64,000 nucleotides of DNA from an uncultured Mucilaginibacter sp. (GCF_946479965.1 NZ_CAMLHX010000014.1:1-64000); one strand, 5' to 3'. Positions 7,769 through 16,320 are shown, numbered from the stretch's first letter. A program made the numbers and translations. The notes: generated from the letters alone by a model not told the origin.

Positions 7769-8783
7769 ACTCTTTTATAACTTCTACCGCGTATTTAACA
7801 TTATCAAACGGAATGTCAGGCATAATGCCATGACCCAGGTTGAATATGTAGCCGTTCTCGCCTTTCATGCGGTCGAACAGGCGATGAATACGTTCTTTAA
7901 TAACCTTTTTATCAGCATACAAAATATGCGGATCTAAATTGCCCTGCACAGCTATGCCTTGCGGCAAGCGCTTTTTCATATCTAGCAAGTCAACGTTCCA
8001 ATCAATAGAAATGACATCAGGTTTTGCCTCTGCCATTAACGGAGCGAACACCGAACTGCCTTTGCAGAAAGATATAACAGGGATATCCTTACGGTTCAAT
8101 TTACTGATGATCTCTGTAATGTACCGGTGCGAAAACTCTTTATAATCATCCCAAGCCAAGGCTTGTGCCCAGCTGTCGAAGATCTGCACGGCGTTTACTC
8201 CGGCTGCTATCTGCAGGTTCAAATAATCTGCAGTAACAGTAGCTATTTTTGATAGTAACTGATGCGCCAGTTCAGGCTCATTGTGCAGCATCAGTTTGGT
8301 GCGTTTAAAGTCTTTTGATGATCCGCCCTCAACCAGATAGCTCATTACCGTAAAAGGCGCGCCTGCAAAGCCTATCAGCGGAATACGGCCATTCAATCGC
8401 TGCTGAATGACTTTTATAGCATCAGCAACATATTGCAGCTTATCAATGCAATCTACATTCAAATTATCAATATCAGCCTTAGTACGCACCGGGTTGGCAA
8501 ACCGCGGACCAATATTAGCCTCAAAACTCAAATCTCCGCCCATGGCTTCGCCGGTTACGAGAATGTCTGAAAATAGAATGGCTCCGTCAATATCCAGCAG
8601 ATCAACCGGCAGCATGGTAACATCAGCCGCTATCTCGGGTGTTTTGCACATCTCCAGGAAAGAGTATTTGTTTTTTATCTCCCAGTATTGTGGCATAAAG
8701 CGCCCTGCCTGGCGCATCATCCATACAGGTGGGCGTTCTGTCGCCTCAGAAAATGCGGCTTTTATTAGTAGTGAATCTCTCAT
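7752..8783 (-). CDS. hemE: Uroporphyrinogen decarboxylase
   Basis: A 343-residue protein with the HemE hallmarks: the N-terminal RPPVWMMRQAGRFMP motif, GFAGAPFTVMSYLVEGG and a C-terminal FNLGHGIMPDIP. It removes four carboxyl groups from uroporphyrinogen III to give coproporphyrinogen III in the cytoplasm. The start is ATG at 8781-8783 (MRDSLLIKAAF); an in-frame extension to 8876 translates repeat DNA and is not credible. The last four residues and the stop come from a dispersed repeat. The TPR gene lies 129 bases upstream. Confidence 0.97.
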   Translation of the reverse strand: MRDSLLIKAAFSEATERPPVWMMRQAGRFMPQYWEIKNKYSFLEMCKTPEIAADVTMLPVDLLDIDGAILFSDILVTGEAMGGDLSFEANIGPRFANPVRTKADIDNLNVDCIDKLQYVADAIKVIQQRLNGRIPLIGFAGAPFTVMSYLVEGGSSKDFKRTKLMLHNEPELAHQLLSKIATVTADYLNLQIAAGVNAVQIFDSWAQALAWDDYKEFSHRYITEIISKLNRKDIPVISFCKGSSVFAPLMAEAKPDVISIDWNVDLLDMKKRLPQGIAVQGNLDPHILYADKKVIKERIHRLFDRMKGENGYIFNLGHGIMPDIPFDNVKYAVEVIKEYPLTP

Positions 8784-8790
8784 TTTTTGT

Positions 8791-8915
8791 TTAGAGTCAA
8801 GAATCAAGAGACAAGAATCAAGATTTCTTATCGTCAGTTCTTCACTTTTATAATTAATCAAAAAGAAAGAAACCAAAGCAAAGTCCTGGTTCTTGATTCT
8901 TGTCTCTTGATTCTA
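8791..8915. repeat. Inverted pair of AGAATCAAGAGTCAAGAATC repeats
   Basis: Bases 8791-8826 read as AATCAAGA units, and 8888-8915 carry the complement (TTCTTGATTCTTGTCTCTTG). They enclose about 60 bases and could form a large stem. The same family recurs at 25304-25333 (inside ispG), 40145-40178 and 48238-48270. Confidence 0.7.
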
Positions 8916-9434
8916 TTTTCCGTCCAGTTCCTGATGAAGCTTTCTAATCACTTCCTTCATCTTAGCGGTTGTTTTTTCTTCGTGCTGATCCGTCAGCTTT
9001 AAATACGCTTTGGCCTTTTCAAAATTACCCAAACGAATACTAATATTGGCCACATGCACCAACGCCGCCACATGGTCATTTGCCGACCGTAGCGGATATT
9101 GCGCGGCCAGTTCGTAATGTCTTTCGGCTTCTTCAAAATCCTGCCTTTGCAGGTTAACGCCCCCCATTATGAACTCGTAAAAACCGCGTCGTTGTTTGCT
9201 TAACCATTCCGGTTTACTTATCTGGCTTAATAACGATTCGGCCCTGTCGTAATCCTTTTTATGGAAAGCTTTGGCTGCCATAATAACAGTACCTTCTTTA
9301 AAATAACCGTAAATAAGCAAGCCTATAAACATTATAATAACGCCTACCAGCTCGTAAACCCGCCATTGCAGTGCAAAGCCCAGTAAAATTATAAAAGCAC
9401 CTGTAACAAGAATGCGTGCCCGGTTTGTAAACAT
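8913..9434 (-). CDS. Membrane-anchored TPR protein of the heme cluster
   Basis: A 173-residue protein: two adjacent N-terminal hydrophobic helices (about 8-45) and then TPR helices (about 50-165) facing the cytoplasm. Its start codon overlaps the stop of the response-regulator gene (TAATG), so the two are translationally coupled. Placed between a two-component system and hemE, it may be an accessory of that regulatory module; that is inference. Confidence 0.8.
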   Translation of the reverse strand: MFTNRARILVTGAFIILLGFALQWRVYELVGVIIMFIGLLIYGYFKEGTVIMAAKAFHKKDYDRAESLLSQISKPEWLSKQRRGFYEFIMGGVNLQRQDFEEAERHYELAAQYPLRSANDHVAALVHVANISIRLGNFEKAKAYLKLTDQHEEKTTAKMKEVIRKLHQELDGK

Positions 9435-10138
9435 TAATGCTGATCAGTAAATTTATAGCCTACCCCACGTATAGAGTGGAAGTAAACCGGGTTTTTAGGA
9501 TCGGGTTCAAAATACTTACGGAAGGTAAGGATGAAGTTATCAATGGTACGGGTTGACGGGTAAACATCGTAGTTCCACACGGTTTCCAATATTTGCTCAC
9601 GCGATACAGCCTCATTACGACGCTCTATCAGCAATTTTAACAGCATGGTTTCCTTTTTTGTAAGCGGAGTGATCGAGCCATCACCGTTAACGAGCTCAAA
9701 AGAGTTAAAGTGGATGGTTTTATCGCCAATTTTATAACTGTTAAACTCTTTCAGGTCATCGCCTTTCAAGCTGCGTTTTACCAGGTTATTAACCCGTAAG
9801 ATCAGCTCTTCCAAGTTGAAAGGTTTGGTCAGATAATCGTCTGCGCCTTTTTTCAGACCGGCAATTTTATCCTCGTTAGTGTTCTTAGCAGTAAGGAACA
9901 TAATTGGCACCTCCGAGTTTTCCAGTCTGATGGTTTCAGCAACCACAAAACCGTCAATCTCCGGCATCATTACATCAAGGATAACCAGGTTAAAACGTTC
10001 CTCTTTAAATATTTGTAGAGCTTTTTTGCCGTTGTTGGCAGTTGATACCTTGTAGCCTTCCAACTCAAGGTTGAGTTTTATAGCCTCTAAAAGATGATCC
10101 TCATCTTCGGCTAACAGAATTCTTTTTTTGGTTTGCAT
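9434..10138 (-). CDS. OmpR-family response regulator within the heme cluster
   Basis: A 234-residue protein: N-terminal receiver domain (about 1-125) with acidic pair EDED, phosphoacceptor Asp in LVILDVMMPEIDGF and Lys in the DDYLTKPF loop, then a C-terminal winged-helix DNA-binding domain (about 135-232) ending in HSIRGVGYKF. It is the partner of the histidine kinase 139 bases upstream. Position between hemL and hemE suggests regulation of tetrapyrrole synthesis, but the signal and targets are unknown. Confidence 0.93.
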   Translation of the reverse strand: MQTKKRILLAEDEDHLLEAIKLNLELEGYKVSTANNGKKALQIFKEERFNLVILDVMMPEIDGFVVAETIRLENSEVPIMFLTAKNTNEDKIAGLKKGADDYLTKPFNLEELILRVNNLVKRSLKGDDLKEFNSYKIGDKTIHFNSFELVNGDGSITPLTKKETMLLKLLIERRNEAVSREQILETVWNYDVYPSTRTIDNFILTFRKYFEPDPKNPVYFHSIRGVGYKFTDQH

Positions 10139-10277
10139 TGTGAGTTTATTTATGCACTAATTGTGAAATGGAATAATTTCCGTCATGCTATACAGCTAAT
10201 GACACCCGTCCTCATCAATAATCGTGCAGAGTTACCAAAAATAGCCCTTATCCCTGCAATCCCATTGTCATATCTTT

Positions 10278-11147
10278 TTACCCGAACACAACCTCGAAAA
10301 TACTTCCTACAGGGCGGTTATCTTTAACCTTTATGCTGGCTTCGTGCTTATCTAATACCTGCTTTACAATATACAATCCTAAGCCTGTACCTTTTGTGTT
10401 GCGCGTATCCTCACTGCCAACGCGGTAAAATCTGTCAAAAATGCGGGTTTTTTCATTGTCGGCTATGCCAATGCCATGATCTGCCACCTGGAAATGTATG
10501 CGGCCCTCCTTTGCAAATAGCTTAACCTCTACCGCCTCGCATGGTTTTGAATACTTAATGGCGTTCTCAATCAAATTGGTAACTACCGATGTAAGCGCGA
10601 ACTTATCGCCTGTTATTTCAATTTTGGGCTCAATTTCGGCGTTTATTATCTGCTGATTCCCGTCGCATTTGGTTATCTGCAGGCGGTTAACAATGCTATC
10701 CACCAAAACCGATAAGCTAAATTTGGCTTTGGGGAAACTATATGAGCTGTTCTCAATTTTTGATGCCAGCAGCATATTCTCCACCATATCGTCCAAACGC
10801 TCTATATCCAGTAATGATTTACCGATAAAGTCTTGTATCTGTTCTTTGCTCAGATCACGTTTCTGGATGGTTTGCAGCAGCAGTTTGATGGATGCCAAAG
10901 GCGATTTCAACTCGTGCGTTACCGATAACAAGAAGTTCTTTTTCTGCTCCTGCAGTTTACGCTCGCGTGCGAGTGATTTATGCATGTAAAACGCCCCTGC
11001 TAACAGCACAAGGCCGAACATCATGCCCTCGCTCATGATCATACCCTTACGCTCGGGTTGCATTTTAACCAGCATATATCCCCACCATACCAATTCGGCA
11101 ACGGCGTAGATTATGATGGCGTAAAATATTACTAATGGTTTTTTCAT
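10278..11147 (-). CDS. Sensor histidine kinase of the heme cluster
   Basis: A 289-residue kinase with two N-terminal transmembrane helices (about 5-27 and 38-58) joined by a very short loop, so it has no sizeable periplasmic sensor. A HisKA domain follows with the phosphoacceptor His in SVTHELKSPLASIK, then a HATPase domain with N box NLIENAIKYS, G1 DHGIGI and G2 GTGLGLYI. The lack of an outer domain implies intramembrane or intracellular sensing. It lies 36 bases after hemL and 139 before the response regulator. Confidence 0.92.
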   Translation of the reverse strand: MKKPLVIFYAIIIYAVAELVWWGYMLVKMQPERKGMIMSEGMMFGLVLLAGAFYMHKSLARERKLQEQKKNFLLSVTHELKSPLASIKLLLQTIQKRDLSKEQIQDFIGKSLLDIERLDDMVENMLLASKIENSSYSFPKAKFSLSVLVDSIVNRLQITKCDGNQQIINAEIEPKIEITGDKFALTSVVTNLIENAIKYSKPCEAVEVKLFAKEGRIHFQVADHGIGIADNEKTRIFDRFYRVGSEDTRNTKGTGLGLYIVKQVLDKHEASIKVKDNRPVGSIFEVVFG

Positions 11148-11150
11148 TTG

Positions 11151-11173
11151 CCCCTAACCCCCTAAAGGGGGAA
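11151..11173. repeat. CCCCCTAAAGGGGG repeat, copy 3
   Basis: CCCCTAACCCCCTAAAGGGGGAAC in the gap between hemL and the kinase gene; same family as at 7669. Confidence 0.7.
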
Positions 11174-11183
11174 CATTGTTAAA

Positions 11184-12551
11184 TTATTTTTTAAACACGA
11201 GATCTAAACTATCAAATATAGCTCTTTTTGTTTTTTCGAGGTCTATCTTGTTATGGGCGGATGATATAAACCCAACTTCATAACCCGATGGACCTAGATA
11301 GATGCCACGGTTAATCAGCTCCCGGTGCATTACTTTAAATTTCTCCATGCTGGCCGGGTCAATTTCTTCAGCTTTACTGATGCTTTCCTTATCGGTAAAC
11401 GCGAACCAGAAGATAGAACCAATGCTGAACACTTTGAACTTATAACTCCGCGCAGTGGCAAAACGCTGCAAGGCATCCACAAATTCCTGAGTTTTGTTAT
11501 TAAGGTCTTTGTAAAAGCTTGATTTCAGCAATTCTGTCAGTTGTGCAATACCTGCAGCCATGGCAACGGGGTTGCCAGATAGTGTACCCGCCTGGTAAAC
11601 GCCTCCATCCGGCGAAACATGCCCCATAATTTCGGCTGATGCCCCGTACATACCTACAGGCAGTCCGCCACCAATGATCTTGCCGTAAGTAATGATGTCT
11701 GGTTTGATCTGGTAATGCCCTGCAGCACCTTCAAAGCCCACACGGAAACCGGAGATCACCTCGTCAAATATTAATAACGTTCCGTTTGCAGTACAAATGT
11801 CGCGCAGTGATTGCAAATATTCTTTGCTTTGCAGCAATAAGCCATTATTGGCCGGTATAGGTTCAATAATTACCGCCGCTATCTGACCCTTAAAATCTTC
11901 GAATGCTTTCTGCAGCGCTTCGGTATCATTTAAGCTGATAACGATAGTCTCGTCGGCAAATGCTTTGGGTACACCTGCTGATGAAGTTTCGCCAAAAGTA
12001 ACCAAGCCAGAGCCTGCCTTGACAAGTAGCGAATCTGAATGGCCGTGATAACAGCCCTCAAACTTTAAGATCTTATCGCGTTTGGTGTAGCCTCTGGCCA
12101 ACCTTATGGCCGACATAACGGCCTCGGTCCCTGAGCTTACAAAGCGCAGTTTTTCAATAAACTTGTTATTTTTTAGGATAAGCTCCGCCAGTTCGTTCTC
12201 TAAAGCAGTAGGTGCGCCGAATGACATGCCGTTCTGCATTACCTCAATCACTTTATCTTTTACCTTGGGGTGATTATGACCCAAAATCAGTGGTCCCCAT
12301 GAGCAGCAAAAGTCAATAAACTCGTTATCGTCGGCATCCCACACGCGGCAGCCATCACCTTTTTTAATAAATAAAGGTGTGCCATAAACCGACTTGAACG
12401 CCCTTACCGGCGAGTTTACCCCACCCGGAAAAAACGTTTTGGCCTTGGCATACAACTCCGCCGACTTTTCTCTGCTGATATCCGGTTTACCAGTTGTACT
12501 CACCGGAACATCCTCATCCCCCGAAAACATTTTTTTTATTGAATCTAACAT
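11184..12551 (-). CDS. hemL: Glutamate-1-semialdehyde 2,1-aminomutase
   Basis: A 455-residue class-III aminotransferase-fold enzyme. It has FFPGGVNSPVRAF near the N-terminus, the SSGTEAVMSAIRLARG motif, and the PLP lysine in TYGKIIGGGLPVG. It converts glutamate-1-semialdehyde to 5-aminolevulinate, the step after HemA. It is about 25 residues longer at the N-terminus than most HemL proteins; the extra MLDSIKKMFSGDEDVP segment is polar and may be real or reflect a later start at Met8. CCCCCTAAAGGGGG repeats flank it on both sides. Confidence 0.96.
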   Translation of the reverse strand: MLDSIKKMFSGDEDVPVSTTGKPDISREKSAELYAKAKTFFPGGVNSPVRAFKSVYGTPLFIKKGDGCRVWDADDNEFIDFCCSWGPLILGHNHPKVKDKVIEVMQNGMSFGAPTALENELAELILKNNKFIEKLRFVSSGTEAVMSAIRLARGYTKRDKILKFEGCYHGHSDSLLVKAGSGLVTFGETSSAGVPKAFADETIVISLNDTEALQKAFEDFKGQIAAVIIEPIPANNGLLLQSKEYLQSLRDICTANGTLLIFDEVISGFRVGFEGAAGHYQIKPDIITYGKIIGGGLPVGMYGASAEIMGHVSPDGGVYQAGTLSGNPVAMAAGIAQLTELLKSSFYKDLNNKTQEFVDALQRFATARSYKFKVFSIGSIFWFAFTDKESISKAEEIDPASMEKFKVMHRELINRGIYLGPSGYEVGFISSAHNKIDLEKTKRAIFDSLDLVFKK

Positions 12552-12553
12552 TT

Positions 12554-12580
12554 GCCCCCCATCCCCCTAAAGGGGGAGTT
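12554..12580. repeat. CCCCCTAAAGGGGG repeat, copy 4
   Basis: CCCCCTAAAGGGGG core directly upstream of the hemL start, in the hemB-hemL gap; paired with an inverted copy at 12610-12640. Confidence 0.7.
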
Positions 12581-12609
12581 TACTTTTCTATTTATTATTA
12601 CTATCACCC

Positions 12610-12640
12610 GCCATCGTTCCCCCTTTAGGGGGTTAGGGGG
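12610..12640. repeat. CCCCCTAAAGGGGG repeat, copy 5, abutting the hemB stop
   Basis: Inverted relative to the copy at 12554 and immediately downstream of the hemB stop codon. Together the two copies could fold into a stem in the hemB-hemL transcript. It shares the GCCATCGTTCCCCC flank with the copy at 7737, so the element is longer than the palindrome alone. Confidence 0.7.
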
Positions 12641-13612
12641 TTACAACCATTTATTCTCTAACACTTCTTTAGCATGATACGTTAATATCGCGCTGGCGCC
12701 TGCCCTGCGTATGCCCATTAACACTTCGGTCACAGCACGTTGCTCGTTAAGCCATCCGTTGCGTACGGCTGCTTTTAGCATGGCGTATTCGCCGCTTACG
12801 TTGTAGGCTGCAACAGGTAGTTGGGTGTTATCTTTTAATAACTTAATAACGTCCAGATAAGCCAAAGCGGGTTTTACCATTAAAAAATCTGCTCCCTCTG
12901 CTTCATCCAGTCGCGCTTCAATCAATGCCTCCTGCTGATTGGCAGGGTTCATCTGGTAAGTCTTTTTATCGCCAAATTTTGGTGCCGAGTTCAAAGCATC
13001 CCTGAACGGCCCATAAAACGCGCTGGCGTACTTAGCTGTGTAAGACATAATGGAAACGTTGGTAAACCCATTATCATCTAACACTTTGCGGATATAACCC
13101 ACACGTCCGTCCATCATATCGCTTGGGGCAATAATGTCTGCACCGCATTGCGCGTGCGCCAGGGCCATTTTGCCCAAAACTTCCAGTGTCTCATCATTCA
13201 GTATCTCACCATTCTCAACAATGCCATCATGCCCGTCGATACTGTAGGGGTCCATTGCTACATCGGTAACCACACAAGCCTCCGGAAAGTTTGTCTTAAC
13301 CTCGCGAATTGCGCGTAAATACAGCGTTTCTTCGCGATAGCTTTCGGTTGCATACTTATCTTTTAGTTCCTCGCTTACGTTTGGGAACAGATCAAAAGAA
13401 TACAGACCCAGTTTAAGGCAGCTCTCTATCTCGCGCAGCAGGTTATCTATCGAATACCTGTACAGGCCCGGCATAGAAGCTACCTCCGTTTTTTGGTTTA
13501 CGCCATCAACAATAAACAGCGGAAATATCAAATTAGCCGCGCTGATATGCGTTTCCTGCACCATCTGGCGGATAATTTCACTCTTTCGGTTTCTTCTTGG
13601 TCGTTGTAACAT
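12641..13612 (-). CDS. hemB: Porphobilinogen synthase (5-aminolevulinate dehydratase)
   Basis: A 323-residue TIM-barrel enzyme with both active-site lysine motifs, SYTAKYASAFYGPFRDA and MVKPALAYLD. It joins two 5-aminolevulinates into porphobilinogen. The metal loop reads DVAMDPYSIDGHDG, with Asp where zinc enzymes have Cys, so it belongs to the cysteine-free class generally regarded as magnesium-dependent. It sits between hemCD and hemL on the minus strand. Confidence 0.97.
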   Translation of the reverse strand: MLQRPRRNRKSEIIRQMVQETHISAANLIFPLFIVDGVNQKTEVASMPGLYRYSIDNLLREIESCLKLGLYSFDLFPNVSEELKDKYATESYREETLYLRAIREVKTNFPEACVVTDVAMDPYSIDGHDGIVENGEILNDETLEVLGKMALAHAQCGADIIAPSDMMDGRVGYIRKVLDDNGFTNVSIMSYTAKYASAFYGPFRDALNSAPKFGDKKTYQMNPANQQEALIEARLDEAEGADFLMVKPALAYLDVIKLLKDNTQLPVAAYNVSGEYAMLKAAVRNGWLNEQRAVTEVLMGIRRAGASAILTYHAKEVLENKWL

Positions 13613-13614
13613 TA

Positions 13615-13688
13615 GTTCATAGTTAATGGTTCATGGTTCATGGTGTTTGGCTCATTTGCTATGAACTATTAACCATGATCTATGAACC
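13615..13688. repeat. Inverted repeat of TTCATAGTTAATGGTTCATGG type
   Basis: The hemCD-hemB gap is filled by GTTCATAGTTAATGGTTCATGG on one side and the near-complement CTATGAACTATTAACCATG with a further ATCTATGAACC on the other. It looks like a palindromic dispersed repeat; no second copy of this family is in the window. Confidence 0.6.
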
Positions 13689-15274
13689 TATAATCCAAAC
13701 ACCGCCTCTGCCAACCCTACCTCATCGGGCGAGAATGGCAGCGTGTATTTAACACCCATTTCTTCAAATTTCTTTCCGGTCGATTTGCCTATGGCGATAA
13801 CCTTTTGATAAGGATCAAGCAGGTTATCTACAAAGTAAGCTTCAACGTTTGACGGACTGGTAAATACCAGCACCTCTGCGCCTGATGCCTCAACGTTGTC
13901 TTCCAACACGGTTTCGTATATGGGCAGGTCAATTATCTTAACGTCTGCCGAAAGGCCCTTCTGTACGCTCTTTAATGAATCCTCGGCGCCCGGGAACAGT
14001 ACTGTATCACCGGCGCTTACCAATCGTGCAAACTCGGCGGCTACATCTGCGCTATCGTTGCCAACGCCGGTGTAATTGGCAAAAAAGCCTTTACGGCGCA
14101 GCATTTCTTCTGACCCTGCACCCATTACCCCAAACTTTACACCCTTTGGCAGTTGCGGACCCAGTTGAAAGAAATACTCAACAGCATTTTTGCTGCTGAA
14201 GAAAATCCAATCGACGCGTTTTAATATAAAAGGATCAAGCTTGGTGATAACCGGAACCGTGCGAATAAGCGAACGCCCGTCTATGTGTATATTATGCTTT
14301 GCCAGCGCCCTGCGGAAATAACTTTGCTCTGATACTTCCCGCGATATAAAAACGCTTGAAGGCAATTTGCGACCTTTCTCAAAATAGCTGAACACCTTTT
14401 GCGCAAGGCCATCTGTAGTAGGCGCTTCAATAAATAACCTGTCCGGAAACTCATCACCTTCATCGGCTTTTGATGTAAACACCTGGTAAACGTCGTCCTC
14501 TTTGCGGCAATAGCAGCCCAAAGGTAAATGGCAGCCGCCACCAAACATCTTTAGCAAATTCCGCTCAACAGCTAATTCTTCGGCCACATCAACATGATGC
14601 AGTACTTGCAAAGCTTTAAACAGTTCGGTATCGCTTTCGCGAATTTGTATAGCTAACGCACCCTGTGCGGGTGCAGGTATTAATTCATTTGGGGTAAGCT
14701 CTTCAACATGGAACTCGCTTAGATCTATGCCTAACCTATGCACTCCGGCTTTTGCAAGCATAATAGCATCATAGCTTTCGTCGCGTAGTTTTTGGATGCG
14801 GGTAGGCACATTGCCGCGCAGCTCCTCAATCTCCAGATCGGGGCGATAAGCCAGCAACTGTGCCTTACGACGATTGGATGATGTACCCACAATAGCGCCG
14901 TACTTTACGGACAGCTTTTGCTTAACATCAACACAGTCCTTCAGTATCAGTAATAACTCCGACGGATCCTCGCGCTCTGACACCGCTGCAATTATCAATC
15001 CGGCAGGGTTATCGGTTGGTAGGTCTTTATGCGAATGCACTGCAAGGTCAATGGTTCCGGCTAAAAGCTCTTCCTCCAGTTCTTTGGTGAAAAAGCCTTT
15101 GCCTTCCAGCTTATCAAAACTTAAATTCAGAATACGGTCGCCCTGCGTTTTAATGATCTTTAGCTCGGCGGTTATGTTATGCTTCGCCAGGCTATCTTTT
15201 ACAAAATGCGCCTGCCACAGCGCCAATTCGCTGCCGCGTGTTCCTATAATTAATGTTCTTTCCAATTGCCTCAA
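13688..15274 (-). CDS. hemCD: Fused hydroxymethylbilane synthase and uroporphyrinogen-III synthase
   Basis: A 528-residue two-domain protein. Residues 1-300 are HemC, with LIIGTRGSELALWQ, the VHSHKDLPT motif and the cofactor-binding Cys in FGGGCHLPLGC. Residues about 305-528 are HemD, starting PSSVFISREVSE and containing FFSSKNAVEYF and VFTSPSNVEAY. The fusion would polymerise four porphobilinogens and close the ring to uroporphyrinogen III in one chain. It heads the hemCD-hemB-hemL run. A TAAATTTG -7 element lies 13 bases upstream of the ATG. Confidence 0.96.
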   Translation of the reverse strand: MRQLERTLIIGTRGSELALWQAHFVKDSLAKHNITAELKIIKTQGDRILNLSFDKLEGKGFFTKELEEELLAGTIDLAVHSHKDLPTDNPAGLIIAAVSEREDPSELLLILKDCVDVKQKLSVKYGAIVGTSSNRRKAQLLAYRPDLEIEELRGNVPTRIQKLRDESYDAIMLAKAGVHRLGIDLSEFHVEELTPNELIPAPAQGALAIQIRESDTELFKALQVLHHVDVAEELAVERNLLKMFGGGCHLPLGCYCRKEDDVYQVFTSKADEGDEFPDRLFIEAPTTDGLAQKVFSYFEKGRKLPSSVFISREVSEQSYFRRALAKHNIHIDGRSLIRTVPVITKLDPFILKRVDWIFFSSKNAVEYFFQLGPQLPKGVKFGVMGAGSEEMLRRKGFFANYTGVGNDSADVAAEFARLVSAGDTVLFPGAEDSLKSVQKGLSADVKIIDLPIYETVLEDNVEASGAEVLVFTSPSNVEAYFVDNLLDPYQKVIAIGKSTGKKFEEMGVKYTLPFSPDEVGLAEAVFGL

Positions 15275-15287
15275 TTATTTGCAACCG

Positions 15288-15295
15288 CAAATTTA
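15288..15295 (-). promoter_or_regulatory. -7 promoter element TAAATTTG for hemCD
   Basis: CAAATTTA on the plus strand reads TAAATTTG on the minus strand, a full match to TAnnTTTG, 13 bases upstream of the hemCD start. The predicted 5' leader is about 8 bases. No clear -33 TTTG is seen. Confidence 0.5.
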
Positions 15296-15339
15296 ATTTT
15301 TTAATGCAGATGATGGAAGATTAATTAATGTTATGACTT

Positions 15340-15421
15340 GTGGATGTGCAAATACTCGGATATGCAGATGTGCGGATGAGAGGATGTGCAAATATGCAGA
15401 TGTGCGGGATGTGCAGATGGT
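15340..15421. repeat. Degenerate tandem repeat of GATGTGCAGATGTGCGGAT units
   Basis: About 80 bases made of imperfect 8-19 base units mixing GATGTGC, AGATGTGCGG and AAATATGC. It is low-complexity and non-coding on both strands. An apparent minus-strand frame through it (15293-15538) is Ser/Thr/His-rich and is an artefact of the repeat. Confidence 0.65.
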
Positions 15422-15801
15422 TGATCTAATTGAGAAGCGGGTGCTTTCTGTGCTGACAATAAAGAACATCAGCTGTTCCAAAAAATATAAAGCCTGAAAA
15501 TTTTCCAAATTAACTGACGGTACTAACTTGTTGTCCATCAGTACTTTTCTATTTTAGCGTGGAACAGTTTGGAACACTTTGAAACTACTTATAAGTCAGT
15601 AAGATTAGCTGTAAAACGCCTTCAATCACCTGACAATAAGCGCCTTGTGACGTTTTTCGATTTTCACTTAAATTTGGAACACTTTGGAACACCCTTCCGG
15701 GCAATTTGGAACAGTGATTATGCTGGTATTTTGCGGTCCGTTGTCCAATTCTATCGATGCTGATCGTCATTGAGGCATAATTTACCAATAAACAGAATAC
15801 A
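15422..15801. other. Gene-free stretch with clusters of GGAACACTTT units at 10-base spacing
   Basis: No credible gene. GGAACA units start at 15561 and 15571 (with a decayed GAAAC at 15581), again at 15676 and 15686, and once more at 15708. Spacing within clusters is exactly 10 bases, about one helix turn. A related array with GCAACA in place of GGAACA lies at 33.77-33.98 kb. Confidence 0.6.
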
Positions 15802-16269
15802 ATGGAACAACGAATTAATGCTTTTAAAGAAGCGCCGGGCGCTTTGCAAGCACTGTATGGCATACGTGCCTATTTAGGAAACTCAGGACTTGATGAAAAC
15901 CTGTTACACTTGCTTTACTTCAGGGTATCACAAATTAATGGCTGTGCCTTTTGCCTGGACATGCACTCCAAGGACCTGCGCGCCAATGGCGAAACCGAAC
16001 AACGGCTTTATATGATAGCGGCCTGGCGCGAAGCGCTTGTATACACCGATAGGGAACGCGCCGCACTTGCCTGGGCAGAAGCTGTTACCAAACTCGACAA
16101 TTGCGATGTGCCCGACGATGTTTTTGAGCAGGCCAGTAAACAATTTACCGAAAAAGAGCTGGTTGATCTGACGTTAGCCGTAACTACAATTAATACCTTT
16201 AACCGGCTAAATATTGCTTTCCGCACGCCGGGCGGTAGTTACAGGGTTGGGCAGTTTGCCGCTAATTAA
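15802..16269 (+). CDS. AhpD-like carboxymuconolactone-decarboxylase family protein
   Basis: A 155-residue alpha-helical protein with the AhpD-type redox motif NGCAFCLDMHS (Cys48, Cys51, His55), typical of alkylhydroperoxidase-like proteins that act on peroxides. It covers the full family length. It is a lone plus-strand gene inside the minus-strand heme region, convergent with the first DUF885 gene, and is part of the segment separating hemA from hemCD. The substrate is not predictable. Confidence 0.88.
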   Translation: MEQRINAFKEAPGALQALYGIRAYLGNSGLDENLLHLLYFRVSQINGCAFCLDMHSKDLRANGETEQRLYMIAAWREALVYTDRERAALAWAEAVTKLDNCDVPDDVFEQASKQFTEKELVDLTLAVTTINTFNRLNIAFRTPGGSYRVGQFAAN

Positions 16270-16275
16270 GCCCTT

Positions 16276-16320
16276 TAATGAGCATGATTCTGCATTTGCT
16301 TTACAGAATCATGCTCATTA
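16276..16320. terminator. 17-bp perfect inverted repeat between convergent genes
   Basis: Arms 16276-16292 (TAATGAGCATGATTCTG) and 16304-16320 are exact complements with an 11-base loop. It sits between the stops of the AhpD-like and DUF885 genes and can serve both strands, although U tracts are short. Confidence 0.75.

Noticed and set aside
8784..8876. Longer N-terminus for hemE
   Set aside because: The extra residues are translated AATCAAGA repeats; HemE proteins begin near MRDSLLIKA.
15340..15421. Possible CRISPR-like array
   Set aside because: Units are 8-19 bases and imperfect, with no unique spacers and no cas genes nearby.
15293..15538. An 81-codon minus-strand frame in the repeat-rich gap
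   Set aside because: Its composition is Ser/Thr/His-rich because it reads through GATGTGCAGATG repeats; no start signal and no homology.
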